A program made the position numbers and the translations under genes. DNA of 64,000 bases from positions 1 through 64,000 of the forward strand of contig NZ_JBQKJT010000003.1 of assembly GCF_052117125.1 (NCBI RefSeq). Direction: 5' to 3'. Positions 7,009 to 14,460 of this stretch are shown here, piece by piece. Origin of the DNA: Avoscillospira_A sp052117125 (GTDB taxonomy: Bacteria; Bacillota; Clostridia; Oscillospirales; Oscillospiraceae). The notes under the pieces are model-generated. The model saw only the letters and a list, made by a program, of their open reading frames with translations. It had not been told where the DNA came from and made no database searches. Positions within the stretch are counted from its first letter, which is position 1; every line of letters starts with the position of its first letter.

Positions 7009-8232
7009 TCATTTGGCGGCACCGGCTTTTGCGTTGGCCTTGGCGTCACACTTGGAGACGTAAATGGCACAGGTGGCGTCGCCGGTGATATTCAGGGTGG
7101 TACGGCCCATGTCGAAAATCTTATCGACACCGGCAATCAGCGCGATACCGGCTACAGGGACGTTGACGCTCTCCAGCACCATGGCCAGCATAATCATACC
7201 GGCGCCGGAGACACCGGCGGTACCGATGGAGGCCAGGGTAGCCGTCAACACGATGGTGGCCATCTGCGCGATGGTCAGGTCGATGCCGTAGCAGGAGGCG
7301 ATAAACACGGAGGTGACGCCCATATAGATGGCGGTGCCGTCCATATTGATGGTGGCGCCCAGGGGCAGCACAAAGGAGGAGACATCGGGGTTGGCGCCCA
7401 GCTTGTTGCAGCACTCCAGATTCAGGGGCAGCGTGGCGTTGGAGGATGTGGTGGTAAAGGCACAGATCATGGCAGGGGCGATACCCTTGAAGAACTTGCC
7501 CAGGCGCATGCCGCTGAGGAAGCGGACGGAAGCGCCGTAGACCACCACCACATGGACGATGTAGGCGGCATAGGCTACACCGATGACAATGGCCAGGGAC
7601 TGGATGATGGAGGGACCGTTGACGGCCACTACGTCGCACATGAGGCAGAACACGCCGATGGGCGTCAGGCCGATAACCATCATCATTACTTTCATGATGA
7701 CTTCATAGAGATCGTTGACCAGACCGGCAACCCGCTGGCCCTTTTCACCGGATAACAGAATGGCCGTGCCGATGAACAAGGCGATGACGATGACCTGCAG
7801 CATATTGGCATTGGTGAAGGCTGACCAGATGTTATCGGGGAAGATGGCCACAATGGTGTCCATGACGTTGGAGGATGCCGCTTCATACTCCACACCGGCC
7901 GTCTCCAGCAGGGGGAACGTGGACTTGAAGACGTTGGCAAAGAACAGGCCGATCACCACGGCCACGGCGGTGGTACACATATAATAGAGGAATGTGCGGC
8001 CGCCGATTTTGCCCACGCGCTTGATATCCTGCAAGGCCACTACGCCGTCGGTGATGGACAGGAAGACCACCGGCACCACCAGCAGCTTCAGCAGATTGAT
8101 GTAAATGGTACCGAAGGGTTTGATGTACGCCGTCGTAAAGTCGCCGTGACCCACGAAGGCAACGCCTGCCACGATACCGAGCGCCATACCAATGAAGATT
8201 TTGGCGCTGAGGTTCAGTTTCTTTTTCTTCAT
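7009..8232 (-). CDS. Dicarboxylate/amino acid:cation symporter (DAACS family)
   Basis: 407 residues, started at ATG 8232 because GGAGGG precedes it and the protein then begins MKKKKLNLSAKIFIGMALG, as in the GltP/SstT/DctA family. It should form eight membrane helices and two re-entrant hairpins in the inner membrane. It contains the family signatures FTTTSSNATLP (HP1 tip) and NMDGTAIYMG (helix 7), and ends near TTLNITGDATCAIY. It takes up an anionic amino acid or dicarboxylate with Na+ or H+. Glutamate, aspartate, serine or succinate cannot be separated by eye. It is a single gene, and 8233-8505 upstream shows no clear operator. Confidence 0.92.
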   Translation of the reverse strand: MKKKKLNLSAKIFIGMALGIVAGVAFVGHGDFTTAYIKPFGTIYINLLKLLVVPVVFLSITDGVVALQDIKRVGKIGGRTFLYYMCTTAVAVVIGLFFANVFKSTFPLLETAGVEYEAASSNVMDTIVAIFPDNIWSAFTNANMLQVIVIALFIGTAILLSGEKGQRVAGLVNDLYEVIMKVMMMVIGLTPIGVFCLMCDVVAVNGPSIIQSLAIVIGVAYAAYIVHVVVVYGASVRFLSGMRLGKFFKGIAPAMICAFTTTSSNATLPLNLECCNKLGANPDVSSFVLPLGATINMDGTAIYMGVTSVFIASCYGIDLTIAQMATIVLTATLASIGTAGVSGAGMIMLAMVLESVNVPVAGIALIAGVDKIFDMGRTTLNITGDATCAIYVSKCDAKANAKAGAAK

Positions 8233-8505
8233 AAAACATACCCTCCTCTTTTCTTTTGCAGCAGCAGCCGATGCCGCTTGCACAGTAAAATCATACCATA
8301 GCCTTTTGCCGCATTCCATCGACTTAACGGTATCTAAACGGATATGCGGCCTCTGTTAACGAAGTCTAAACAGGTTGGCGGCGCAGTGTACAAAAGAAGA
8401 CGGGCAGCCTATGGAATTTTCTGCGTAGGTATACAAGGAAAGAATCAGTGGAAAAATTTTATGTTTTGCGGTATGATGAGGAAAAAATGCAATGGAGGAG
8501 CGGCC

Positions 8506-9120
8506 ATGATCGAAATTTTGTGGCAAAGCGACGACGCGGTGGTGTGCGTCAAACCGGCGGGGATGACCTCCCAGGAGGGGGGACTGGTGGATGTGCTGCG
8601 GCAGCAGCTGGGGGGGGAAATTTATCCGGTCCATCGGCTGGACAAACCGGCCGCCGGCGTCATGCTCTTTGCGCGGACGGCGGAGAGTGCGGCCTTTTAC
8701 GGGAAAGCCATCCAGGAAAACCGGGTCCATAAGGCGTATCTTGCCCTGCTGACCGGCGTGCCGGAGACAGCGGAGGGACGGCTGGAGGATTTGCTGTATC
8801 ATGATCCCCGCCGCAACAAGACGTATGTGGTAGATCGAAAGCGCCGGGGTGTCCGGGAAGCGGCCCTGGAATATCGGGTGGTGGCGGAGCGGGAGGGCCG
8901 GGCCTTGGTGCGGGTCCGGCTGCTGACGGGCCGGACCCATCAGATCCGGGCCCAGTTTGCCGCCCGGGGCTTGCCCCTGGCAGGCGACGGCCCTTACGGC
9001 GGCGGCAAGGGTCCGCTGGGTTTATGGTCTGTCAGTTTGACGTTCCCACGGCCCGACGGCACGGAAAAAACCGTCGAGCGGATGCCCGACGGTCTGCCCT
9101 TTGCGGAGTTTCTGCCTTAG
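8506..9120 (+). CDS. RluA-type RNA pseudouridine synthase
   Basis: 204 residues from ATG 8506 (ATGGAGGAG just upstream). It contains the RluA catalytic motif YPVHRLDKPAAGVMLFA with the active Asp, then VHKAYLALLTG and LLTGRTHQIRAQF. There is no S4 domain, so it is the short single-domain form. It isomerises uridine in rRNA or tRNA. The exact site cannot be told from sequence, and the length fits YjbO/RluA-like stand-alone enzymes. A TATGAT -10 box lies at 8472-8477. Confidence 0.88.
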   Translation: MIEILWQSDDAVVCVKPAGMTSQEGGLVDVLRQQLGGEIYPVHRLDKPAAGVMLFARTAESAAFYGKAIQENRVHKAYLALLTGVPETAEGRLEDLLYHDPRRNKTYVVDRKRRGVREAALEYRVVAEREGRALVRVRLLTGRTHQIRAQFAARGLPLAGDGPYGGGKGPLGLWSVSLTFPRPDGTEKTVERMPDGLPFAEFLP

Positions 9121-9124
9121 AGTA

Positions 9125-9373
9125 CTATTTTTCCGGGTTGAATTTCAGCAGCATATAGGGCTCGATGTTCAGCACCGTGGCAATGTTGAACAGCAGCTCC
9201 AAGGAGATGCCCCGGTTCATGTTGGGCGCCTCCACGGCCCCCATGTGCTGCCGGCTGATGCCCACCCGTTCGGCCAGCTGGTCCTGGGAAAGACCCCGCC
9301 GTTTACGGTAGTAGGCAATGGCAAAGCCCAGTTCCGTAAACCGTTCCCGGTTGTCAAAATGGTTGTCGGCCAT
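9125..9373 (-). CDS. Small XRE-family DNA-binding protein
   Basis: 82 residues, mostly one Cro/CI helix-turn-helix (about residues 14-72): YYRKRRGLSQDQLAERVGISRQHMGAVE, ending in NIEPYMLLKF. There is no effector domain. It converges with the pseudouridine synthase gene with only four bases between stops. The target is unknown. Confidence 0.85.
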   Translation of the reverse strand: MADNHFDNRERFTELGFAIAYYRKRRGLSQDQLAERVGISRQHMGAVEAPNMNRGISLELLFNIATVLNIEPYMLLKFNPEK

Positions 9374-9533
9374 GGCCGCCGCCTCGCTTTCTCCAAATTG
9401 TGGATACCTCTATTGTAGTCGGTTTCAGGCGCGATGGAAAGCAGGTGTGAAACGATTTTTTCTGTGTTACACACGATAAATTCTCTGCTGAAAGCGTAAA
9501 AGGAAAAAGCGTTGGGAAATTGACGGACATACC

Positions 9534-9562
9534 TTGACAAAGGAAAATTTTTCGGATATAAT
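9534..9562 (+). promoter_or_regulatory. Promoter and leader of rpsF-ssb-rpsR
   Basis: A consensus TTGACA (9534-9539), 17 bp and TATAAT (9557-9562) drive the ribosomal operon. The 70-base leader that follows has a GC-rich hairpin region (GCCGGCGCGGCGCGTCGGC). In many bacteria the S6:S18 complex represses this operon by binding its leader. I cannot confirm that motif here. Confidence 0.9.
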
Positions 9563-9637
9563 AGTACAGCTTGTGAAACACAGGCATCCTTGCCGGCGCG
9601 GCGCGTCGGCCATTAGACCATAAGGAGGTGCAATAAC

Positions 9638-9934
9638 ATGGCAAAGATTACTGGCAAGTATGAGGTTCTCTATATCATCGACCCCGCTGTGGGCGAAGAG
9701 GGCATTCAGGCTCTTGTGGAGAAGTTCAAGGGCATTGTCGAGGACCATGGCACGCTGAGCAGCATCGACGAGTGGGGCAAGCGGAAGCTGGCCTACCCCA
9801 TCAACGACCTGAACGAGGGTTACTACGTCCTGATGACCTGCGAGGCCAAGCCCGAGTTCCCCGCTGAGCTGGACCGTGTGTTCAAGATCACGGAAGGCGT
9901 TATGCGTTCCCTGATCACCGCTCTGGAGGCCTGA
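9638..9934 (+). CDS. rpsF: 30S ribosomal protein S6
   Basis: 98 residues, the normal bacterial length. It begins MAKITGKYEVLYIIDPAVGEE and contains WGKRKLAYPINDLNEGYYV, the hallmark of S6. It binds S18 in the platform of the small subunit. TAAGGAGGTG precedes the ATG. First gene of the classic rpsF-ssb-rpsR operon, 28 bp before ssb. Confidence 0.98.
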   Translation: MAKITGKYEVLYIIDPAVGEEGIQALVEKFKGIVEDHGTLSSIDEWGKRKLAYPINDLNEGYYVLMTCEAKPEFPAELDRVFKITEGVMRSLITALEA

Positions 9935-9962
9935 TCGGCTTCCCCCGATAGGAGGGCTCATT

Positions 9963-10598
9963 ATGTTGAATCACATTGTTCTCATGGGCCGTCTGACCCG
10001 TGACCCCGAACTGCGCCGCACCGGCTCCGGTGTGGCAGTAGCCTCCTTCACCCTGGCTGTGGACCGCGATTTTGGCGGCCGCGACGGCGGTGAGAAGGAA
10101 ACGGATTTCATCGACATTGTCGCTTGGAGAGGTACGGCGGAGTTTGTCTCCAAGTATTTTGCCAAGGGCCGTATGGCGGTGGTATCCGGTCGGCTACAGA
10201 TCCGTGGCTGGACCGACAAGGAGGGCAACAAGCGCCGCAGTGCGGAGGTTGTTGCCGATAACGTCTACTTTGGCGATTCCAAGCGGGACAATGACAATGG
10301 GTTTGCCCAGAGCTACGGCGGCGGTCAGAACTACGGCGGCAGCCAGACGTTTGCAGGCGGCCAGCAGGGATACGGCGCCCCCCAGTATGGCGGTGCTCCC
10401 GGTTATGGCGCGCAGCCCAATTACGGCGGCGGCTATGGCGATCCCGGCTTCGGCGGTCAACAGTCCTTTGGCGGCGAACCCAGCTATGGCGGTCAGCCCG
10501 GCTACGGCGCACCGACGGCGCAGCCGACTCCGGCTCCGGCGGCGGCTCCCGGCGATTTCGCCATCATGGAGGACGATGACAGCGAACTGCCCTTCTGA
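9963..10598 (+). CDS. ssb: Single-stranded DNA-binding protein
   Basis: 211 residues. Residues 1-105 are the OB fold (MLNHIVLMGRLTRDPELR, FIDIVAWRGTAEFV, AEVVADNVYF). Residues 110-195 are a long disordered linker rich in Gly, Tyr and Gln with repeats such as QNYGG/QPGYGAP. The last residues, DDDSELPF, are the acidic tip that docks repair and replication partners. The linker is longer than in Bacillus SSB but usual for Clostridia. It protects single strands in replication and repair. Confidence 0.97.
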   Translation: MLNHIVLMGRLTRDPELRRTGSGVAVASFTLAVDRDFGGRDGGEKETDFIDIVAWRGTAEFVSKYFAKGRMAVVSGRLQIRGWTDKEGNKRRSAEVVADNVYFGDSKRDNDNGFAQSYGGGQNYGGSQTFAGGQQGYGAPQYGGAPGYGAQPNYGGGYGDPGFGGQQSFGGEPSYGGQPGYGAPTAQPTPAPAAAPGDFAIMEDDDSELPF

Positions 10599-10637
10599 TT
10601 CCTTTTCTACAAGACTTTGAAGTAAGGAGGTTTCCTC

Positions 10638-10871
10638 ATGGCTAACGATAGAATGCGTCCCCGTAAGCGCAGAAAGGTCTGCAGCTTCTGTGTGGACAAG
10701 GTCACGCAGATCGATTACAAGGATACGGCCAAGCTGCGCCGCTTCCTGTCCGAGCGCGGCAAGATTCTGCCCCGCCGTACCACCGGCACCTGCGCTGCTC
10801 ACCAGCGTCAGCTGACCACTGCCATCAAGCGCGCACGGCACATCGCCCTGCTGCCCTACGTGGCTGAATAA
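10638..10871 (+). CDS. rpsR: 30S ribosomal protein S18
   Basis: 77 residues with RPRKRRKVCSFC, IDYKDTAKLRRFLSERGKI and TGTCAAHQRQLTTAIKRAR, the usual S18 sequence. The CSFC pair and later Cys and His suggest the zinc-binding form. TAAGGAGG precedes the start. Last gene of the operon, followed by a terminator. Confidence 0.98.
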   Translation: MANDRMRPRKRRKVCSFCVDKVTQIDYKDTAKLRRFLSERGKILPRRTTGTCAAHQRQLTTAIKRARHIALLPYVAE

Positions 10872-10879
10872 GGTATCGA

Positions 10880-10910
10880 GGACGAACCGCGAAACGGTTC
10901 GTCCTTTTTT
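10880..10910 (+). terminator. Terminator of the rpsF operon
   Basis: GGACGAACCG (10880-10889) pairs with 10895-10904, followed by six T residues. Confidence 0.95.
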
Positions 10911-10956
10911 CTCCCCGGCATACGGGGAAAATTTTTGTAAAACGACATAATTTCCG

Positions 10957-10985
10957 TTGATGATACCGGATAGCTGTGGTATACT
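10957..10985 (+). promoter_or_regulatory. Promoter of the HPr-like gene
   Basis: TTGATG (10957-10962), 17 bp, TATACT (10980-10985). Confidence 0.8.
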
Positions 10986-11043
10986 GTAGGCGGAAAAATC
11001 CGTATTGCATTTATTTATCACATCCAAAAGGAGATTTAAAATT

Positions 11044-11307
11044 ATGAGACTGACCAATGTCAAAGACGTGCAGAAGTTCACCCAGGTTGTCAACGAGTGC
11101 GAGCACGATGTATACCTGAAGTCCCAGGAGGGCGACGTGTTCAACCTGAAGTCCTCCATGTCCCAGTATATCGCCATCGGCCGCCTGATCGAGGAGTCCG
11201 GCGATACGCTGGAGCTGTTCGCCGACAGCAAGGAAGATGAGGCCCGTCTGATCCGCTTCCTGTGCGAGCTGGACGAGAGCCACAACGAGGATGGCAAAAA
11301 GGCCTGA
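11044..11307 (+). CDS. HPr-like fold protein lacking the phospho-histidine
   Basis: 87 residues from ATG 11044 (AAAGGAG upstream). The pattern matches HPr along its length: DVYLKSQEGDVFNLKSSMS fits the HPr stretch with conserved Lys-Ser before helix 2, and SGDTLELFAD plus EDEARLIRFLCELDE match its last strand and helix. The active-site loop with the phosphorylated His is replaced by NVKDVQKF, so it cannot pass phosphate in the PTS. It may have a regulatory or structural role. It is a monocistronic gene with its own promoter and terminator. The family link is by eye only. Confidence 0.65.
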   Translation: MRLTNVKDVQKFTQVVNECEHDVYLKSQEGDVFNLKSSMSQYIAIGRLIEESGDTLELFADSKEDEARLIRFLCELDESHNEDGKKA

Positions 11308-11327
11308 TTCTATTGAATCAATATGAG

Positions 11328-11363
11328 AAATCCCTGTCCGGAAAAACCGGACAGGGATTTTTT
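11328..11363 (+). terminator. Intrinsic terminator
   Basis: AAATCCCTGTCCGG, five A, the inverted arm and seven T. It ends the HPr-like gene and can also act on the convergent trpB-like gene. Confidence 0.92.
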
Positions 11364-11379
11364 TCACCGCGCTGGCGGG

Positions 11380-12756
11380 TTATTCTACTTTCGGCAGCTG
11401 GGCCAGGCTGGCGGCCAGTTCCTCATCGGTGGGGATGCGATCGGTCATTTCGCCGTCATTGAACCGCTGATAGGCCACCATATCAAAGTAGCCGGTACCT
11501 GTGAGACCGAAGACAATGGTCTTTTCCTCGCCGGTTTCGCGGCACTTAATGGCCTCGTCCATGGCGACGCGGATGGCGTGGCTGGACTCGGGAGCGGGCA
11601 AAATACCCTCCACCTTGGCAAAATAGGTGGCGGCTTCAAAAACCTTGGTCTGTTCCACGGAGACAGCTTCCAGGAAGCCGTCATGGTACAGCTGGCTTAC
11701 GGTGGAGCTCATGCCGTGGTAGCGAAGACCGCCGGCATGGCTGGCCGAGGGAATGAAGTTGCTGCCCAGAGTGTACATTTTGGCCAGGGGCGTCACCATG
11801 CCGGTGTCGCAGAAGTCATAGGCGTACTTGCCGCGGGTCAGACTGGGGCAGGAGGCAGGCTCCACAGCGATGATACGGTACTGCTTCTCACCCCGGAGCA
11901 TCTCACCGACAAAGGGAGAGATCAGGCCGCCCAGGTTGGAACCGCCGCCAGCGCAGCCGATGATGAGATCGGGGGTAATGTTGTACTTCTCCAGCGCTGC
12001 CTTGGTCTCCAGACCGATAATGCTCTGGTGGAGCAGCACCTGATTGAGAACGGAGCCCAGGACATAGCGGTAACCCTCCTGATTGGCGGCGGCTTCCACG
12101 GCCTCGGAAATGGCGCAGCCCAGGGAGCCGCTGGTGCCGGGGTGCTCGGCCAGAATCTTGCGGCCTACCTCAGTGGTGTTGGAGGGAGAGGGGGTCACCT
12201 GGGCACCGTAGGTCCGCATGACCTCCCGGCGGAAGGGCTTCTGCTCATAGGAGCACTTGACCATGTACACCTGGCAGTCCAGACCCAGGTAGGCGCAGGC
12301 CATGCTCAGAGCTGTGCCCCACTGACCGGCGCCGGTTTCGGTGGTCACGCCCTTGAGGCCCTGCTTCTTGGCGTAATAGGCTTGGGCAATGGCGGAGTTC
12401 AGTTTGTGGCTGCCGGAGGTGTTGTTGCCCTCGAATTTATAATAGATTTTGGCCGGCGTCTGGAGCTTTTCTTCCAGGCAGTAGGCCCGGACCAGGGGAG
12501 ACGGACGGTACATCTTATAGAAATCCTGAATCTCCTGGGGAATGTCGATGTAGGGGGTGACGTCGTCCAGCTCCTGCTGCACCAGCTCCTTGCAGAACAC
12601 GGGTTCCAGGTCGGCGGCCGTCATGGGCTGATGGGTGCCCGGATGCAACAGGGGGGCGGGCTTATTCTTCATGTCGGCCCGCACGTTATACCAGGCTTTG
12701 GGCATCTCGTGCTCTTCCAGATAGATCTTATAGGGGATGGCGTGGATATCGGACAT
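11380..12756 (-). CDS. trpB: TrpB2-type tryptophan synthase beta chain (PLP enzyme)
   Basis: 458 residues, started at ATG 12756 (AAAGGAGCC before it). It has the PLP lysine motif GSHKLNSAIAQAYY, the GAGQWGTALS loop, the phosphate-binding GCAGGGSNLGG and a long N-terminal extension (LEEHEMPKAWYNVRADM). These mark the TrpB2 branch, not the TrpB1 that pairs with TrpA. It joins indole and serine to make tryptophan, or performs related beta-replacement. No trpA or other trp genes are nearby. A T-box leader precedes it, so it is probably switched on when tRNA-Trp is uncharged, perhaps to salvage indole made by gut neighbours. Confidence 0.93.
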   Translation of the reverse strand: MSDIHAIPYKIYLEEHEMPKAWYNVRADMKNKPAPLLHPGTHQPMTAADLEPVFCKELVQQELDDVTPYIDIPQEIQDFYKMYRPSPLVRAYCLEEKLQTPAKIYYKFEGNNTSGSHKLNSAIAQAYYAKKQGLKGVTTETGAGQWGTALSMACAYLGLDCQVYMVKCSYEQKPFRREVMRTYGAQVTPSPSNTTEVGRKILAEHPGTSGSLGCAISEAVEAAANQEGYRYVLGSVLNQVLLHQSIIGLETKAALEKYNITPDLIIGCAGGGSNLGGLISPFVGEMLRGEKQYRIIAVEPASCPSLTRGKYAYDFCDTGMVTPLAKMYTLGSNFIPSASHAGGLRYHGMSSTVSQLYHDGFLEAVSVEQTKVFEAATYFAKVEGILPAPESSHAIRVAMDEAIKCRETGEEKTIVFGLTGTGYFDMVAYQRFNDGEMTDRIPTDEELAASLAQLPKVE

Positions 12757-12792
12757 GGTAGTTGGCTCCTTTCTGTGGGGGAAAGAAGGTAT

Positions 12793-13068
12793 AAAAAAAC
12801 GCTCCTGTCCCCAATGAAAAACGTTCATTGCTGGGACAAGAGACGAACCTCTTGCGGTGCCACCCGGCTTGGCGCAGTACGCCCACTCTGTGCGTACTAA
12901 CATACGCTGCTGTTGGTAACGGAGTGTCTCTCCGGCTTGCCTACTGCCAAAGGGGGTTCGGCTTGCCCTCAAAAGCCCATTCCCAGCAGTTGCCCTCACC
13001 GCCTCACACCACCCGGCGGCTCTCTGAAGAGTTAAAACTACGGTACTTACGCTTTCTCAACGGTTTAT
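12793..13068 (-). promoter_or_regulatory. T-box riboswitch (tRNA-Trp) of the trpB-like gene
   Basis: On the minus strand, from 13068, the leader has a stem I start with an AGTA box (GCGTAAGTACCG), then AGAGAGCCGCCGGGTGG and a specifier-type loop GGGAATGGGC in which TGG (Trp) can be read. The diagnostic T-box sequence GGGTGGCACCGCAAGAGG lies at about 12849-12866. A terminator stem (TGTCCC...GGGACA, about 12806-12839) and a T run at 12793-12799 follow. Binding of uncharged tRNA should favour the antiterminator. The Trp specifier agrees with the gene but was picked by eye. Confidence 0.9.
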
Positions 13069-13076
13069 CTGGTTGT

Positions 13077-13105
13077 AATTTATCACAGCAATGCAGCGAT
13101 GTCAA
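13077..13105 (-). promoter_or_regulatory. Promoter of the T-box/trpB transcript
   Basis: On the minus strand TTGACA (13100-13105), 17 bp and TAAATT (13077-13082) lie just before the T-box leader. 13106-13284 has no other clear signal. Confidence 0.75.
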
Positions 13106-13284
13106 TAGCAAATTTATTTTTTTCCAAAATAGGACAAATTCACCCATGTTCTTGCAATTTTCCGCTGGTTCGTCTATAGTGAGAAAAAAGGACCGGCGGA
13201 TATTTCCCAGGAAGCGATAAAATGCCGCCGGGTGCAGATACTATGGTCGTTGCCGCGGCAAAGCGGCGCAAGGAGGGGTCATAT

Positions 13285-14394
13285 ATGTCCGGAACCTATC
13301 CGCAGGAACTGGCGGAGGTATTAAATCTGATGCACCAGCCGGTGCTGCTGGCGGTGGGCGGGGAAATCGTCTTCCGCAACGACGCGGCCATGACCGTCAG
13401 CCGGCCCGAAGCCGTGTCCCTGTCGGACTATTTGCCGCCCCTGGCGTTGGAACAGTACCGGACCGCCGGACCAGGTACGCTGGAACTGACAGTGGAACTG
13501 CTGGACGGCGCCCACAGTGCTGTGGTCCGCAAGAGCGGGGCATACGACACCATCGCCGTACGGCCCAGGGCCCAGTCCGATGCCCTGCGGTTCGACGCTA
13601 TGACGTCGGTGGCACGGGCCGTGCGCCGAGACCTGACGGCACTCTTTGATTCTGCCGCCGGTCTGTTTCCCCTGTTGGAGGAGCTGGAGGACCCGGATAT
13701 CCAGGACAAGACCGCTCGCTTTAATCAGGGGCTGTACCGGCTGCTGCGGTTGTCGGGCAACTTGTCCGATGCCGGGGCGTATCTCAGCGGGCAGGGGCGG
13801 GGCTGTTTTGTCCGGCAGGATGTGGCGGAACTGCTGCAATCGCTCCACCGGTCGGCGTCGCCGCTGGTGCGGTCGGCGGGACTGACGCTGGAATTGCAGC
13901 TGCCGGACGGCCCGGTTATGGCGGCGGTGGACGGGAAGAAGCTCCAGCGAGCGGTCCACAACCTCCTGTCCAACGCCATGCGGTTTACGCCTGCCGGAGG
14001 GACCATCACCCTGTCCCTGGTGGACTACGGCCACGCGGCCCATATTACGGTTCGAGACAACGGCGAGGGCATGAGCCCGGCCCAGTTGTCCCGCATGTTC
14101 GACCACTATGAGGACCGGGAGCCGGGTTTTGGCGACGACCGCTGGGGCGTGGGCTTGGGTCTTCCCCTGGTGCGGATGATTGCCAATCTCCACGGCGGCA
14201 CGGTGGTGGTCAATTCCGAGCAGGGCCAGGGGACCACGGTCACCATGTCCATCTCCCGGCGGTTGCAGCCCAGCGACGGCGACCAGGTCCGCAGTCCCAT
14301 ACAGCAGATGGAGGACCACGGCGGCTACGATGTCCATGTGCTGGAACTGTCCGACGCCCTGCCCCGCAGCATCTTCGACAGCCGGGGTATGTAA
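13285..14394 (+). CDS. Histidine-kinase-like ATPase without a recognisable phospho-His box
   Basis: 369 residues from ATG 13285 (AAGGAGG at about 13270). Residues 1-110 look like a divergent PAS-type sensor (LMHQPVLLAVGGEIVFRNDAAM). Residues 115-190 are helical, where the dimerisation/phosphotransfer domain should be, but hold no His (SVARAVRRDLTALFDSAAGL). Residues 215-345 are a good HATPase domain: N box QRAVHNLLSNAMRFTP, G1 DNGEGM, G2 GVGLGLPLVRM, then GGTVVVNSEQGQGTTV. There is no membrane helix, so it is cytosolic. No response regulator is adjacent. It may be an orphan kinase with a changed acceptor or an ATP-binding regulator. It has its own terminator. Confidence 0.75.
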   Translation: MSGTYPQELAEVLNLMHQPVLLAVGGEIVFRNDAAMTVSRPEAVSLSDYLPPLALEQYRTAGPGTLELTVELLDGAHSAVVRKSGAYDTIAVRPRAQSDALRFDAMTSVARAVRRDLTALFDSAAGLFPLLEELEDPDIQDKTARFNQGLYRLLRLSGNLSDAGAYLSGQGRGCFVRQDVAELLQSLHRSASPLVRSAGLTLELQLPDGPVMAAVDGKKLQRAVHNLLSNAMRFTPAGGTITLSLVDYGHAAHITVRDNGEGMSPAQLSRMFDHYEDREPGFGDDRWGVGLGLPLVRMIANLHGGTVVVNSEQGQGTTVTMSISRRLQPSDGDQVRSPIQQMEDHGGYDVHVLELSDALPRSIFDSRGM

Positions 14395-14403
14395 GTGTCC
14401 CAT

Positions 14404-14446
14404 AAAAAAACGTGCGTGCTGTTGCGACACAGCACGCACGTTTTTT
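14404..14446. terminator. Bidirectional intrinsic terminator
   Basis: AAAAAAACGTGCGTGCTGT and its inverted arm around TGCGAC, ending in six T. It lies between the convergent kinase-like and htrA genes. Confidence 0.95.
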
Positions 14447-14460
14447 ACGTGAAATGAAAT

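Noticed and set aside
9569..9637. Confident S6:S18 leader riboregulator
   Set aside because: A GC-rich hairpin is present, but the diagnostic motif could not be confirmed by eye, so it is only mentioned under the promoter.
11323..12900. Long rightward open frame over the trpB-like gene
   Set aside because: TrpB motifs are all on the minus strand, with a T-box and ribosome site. The opposite frame gives no recognisable protein.
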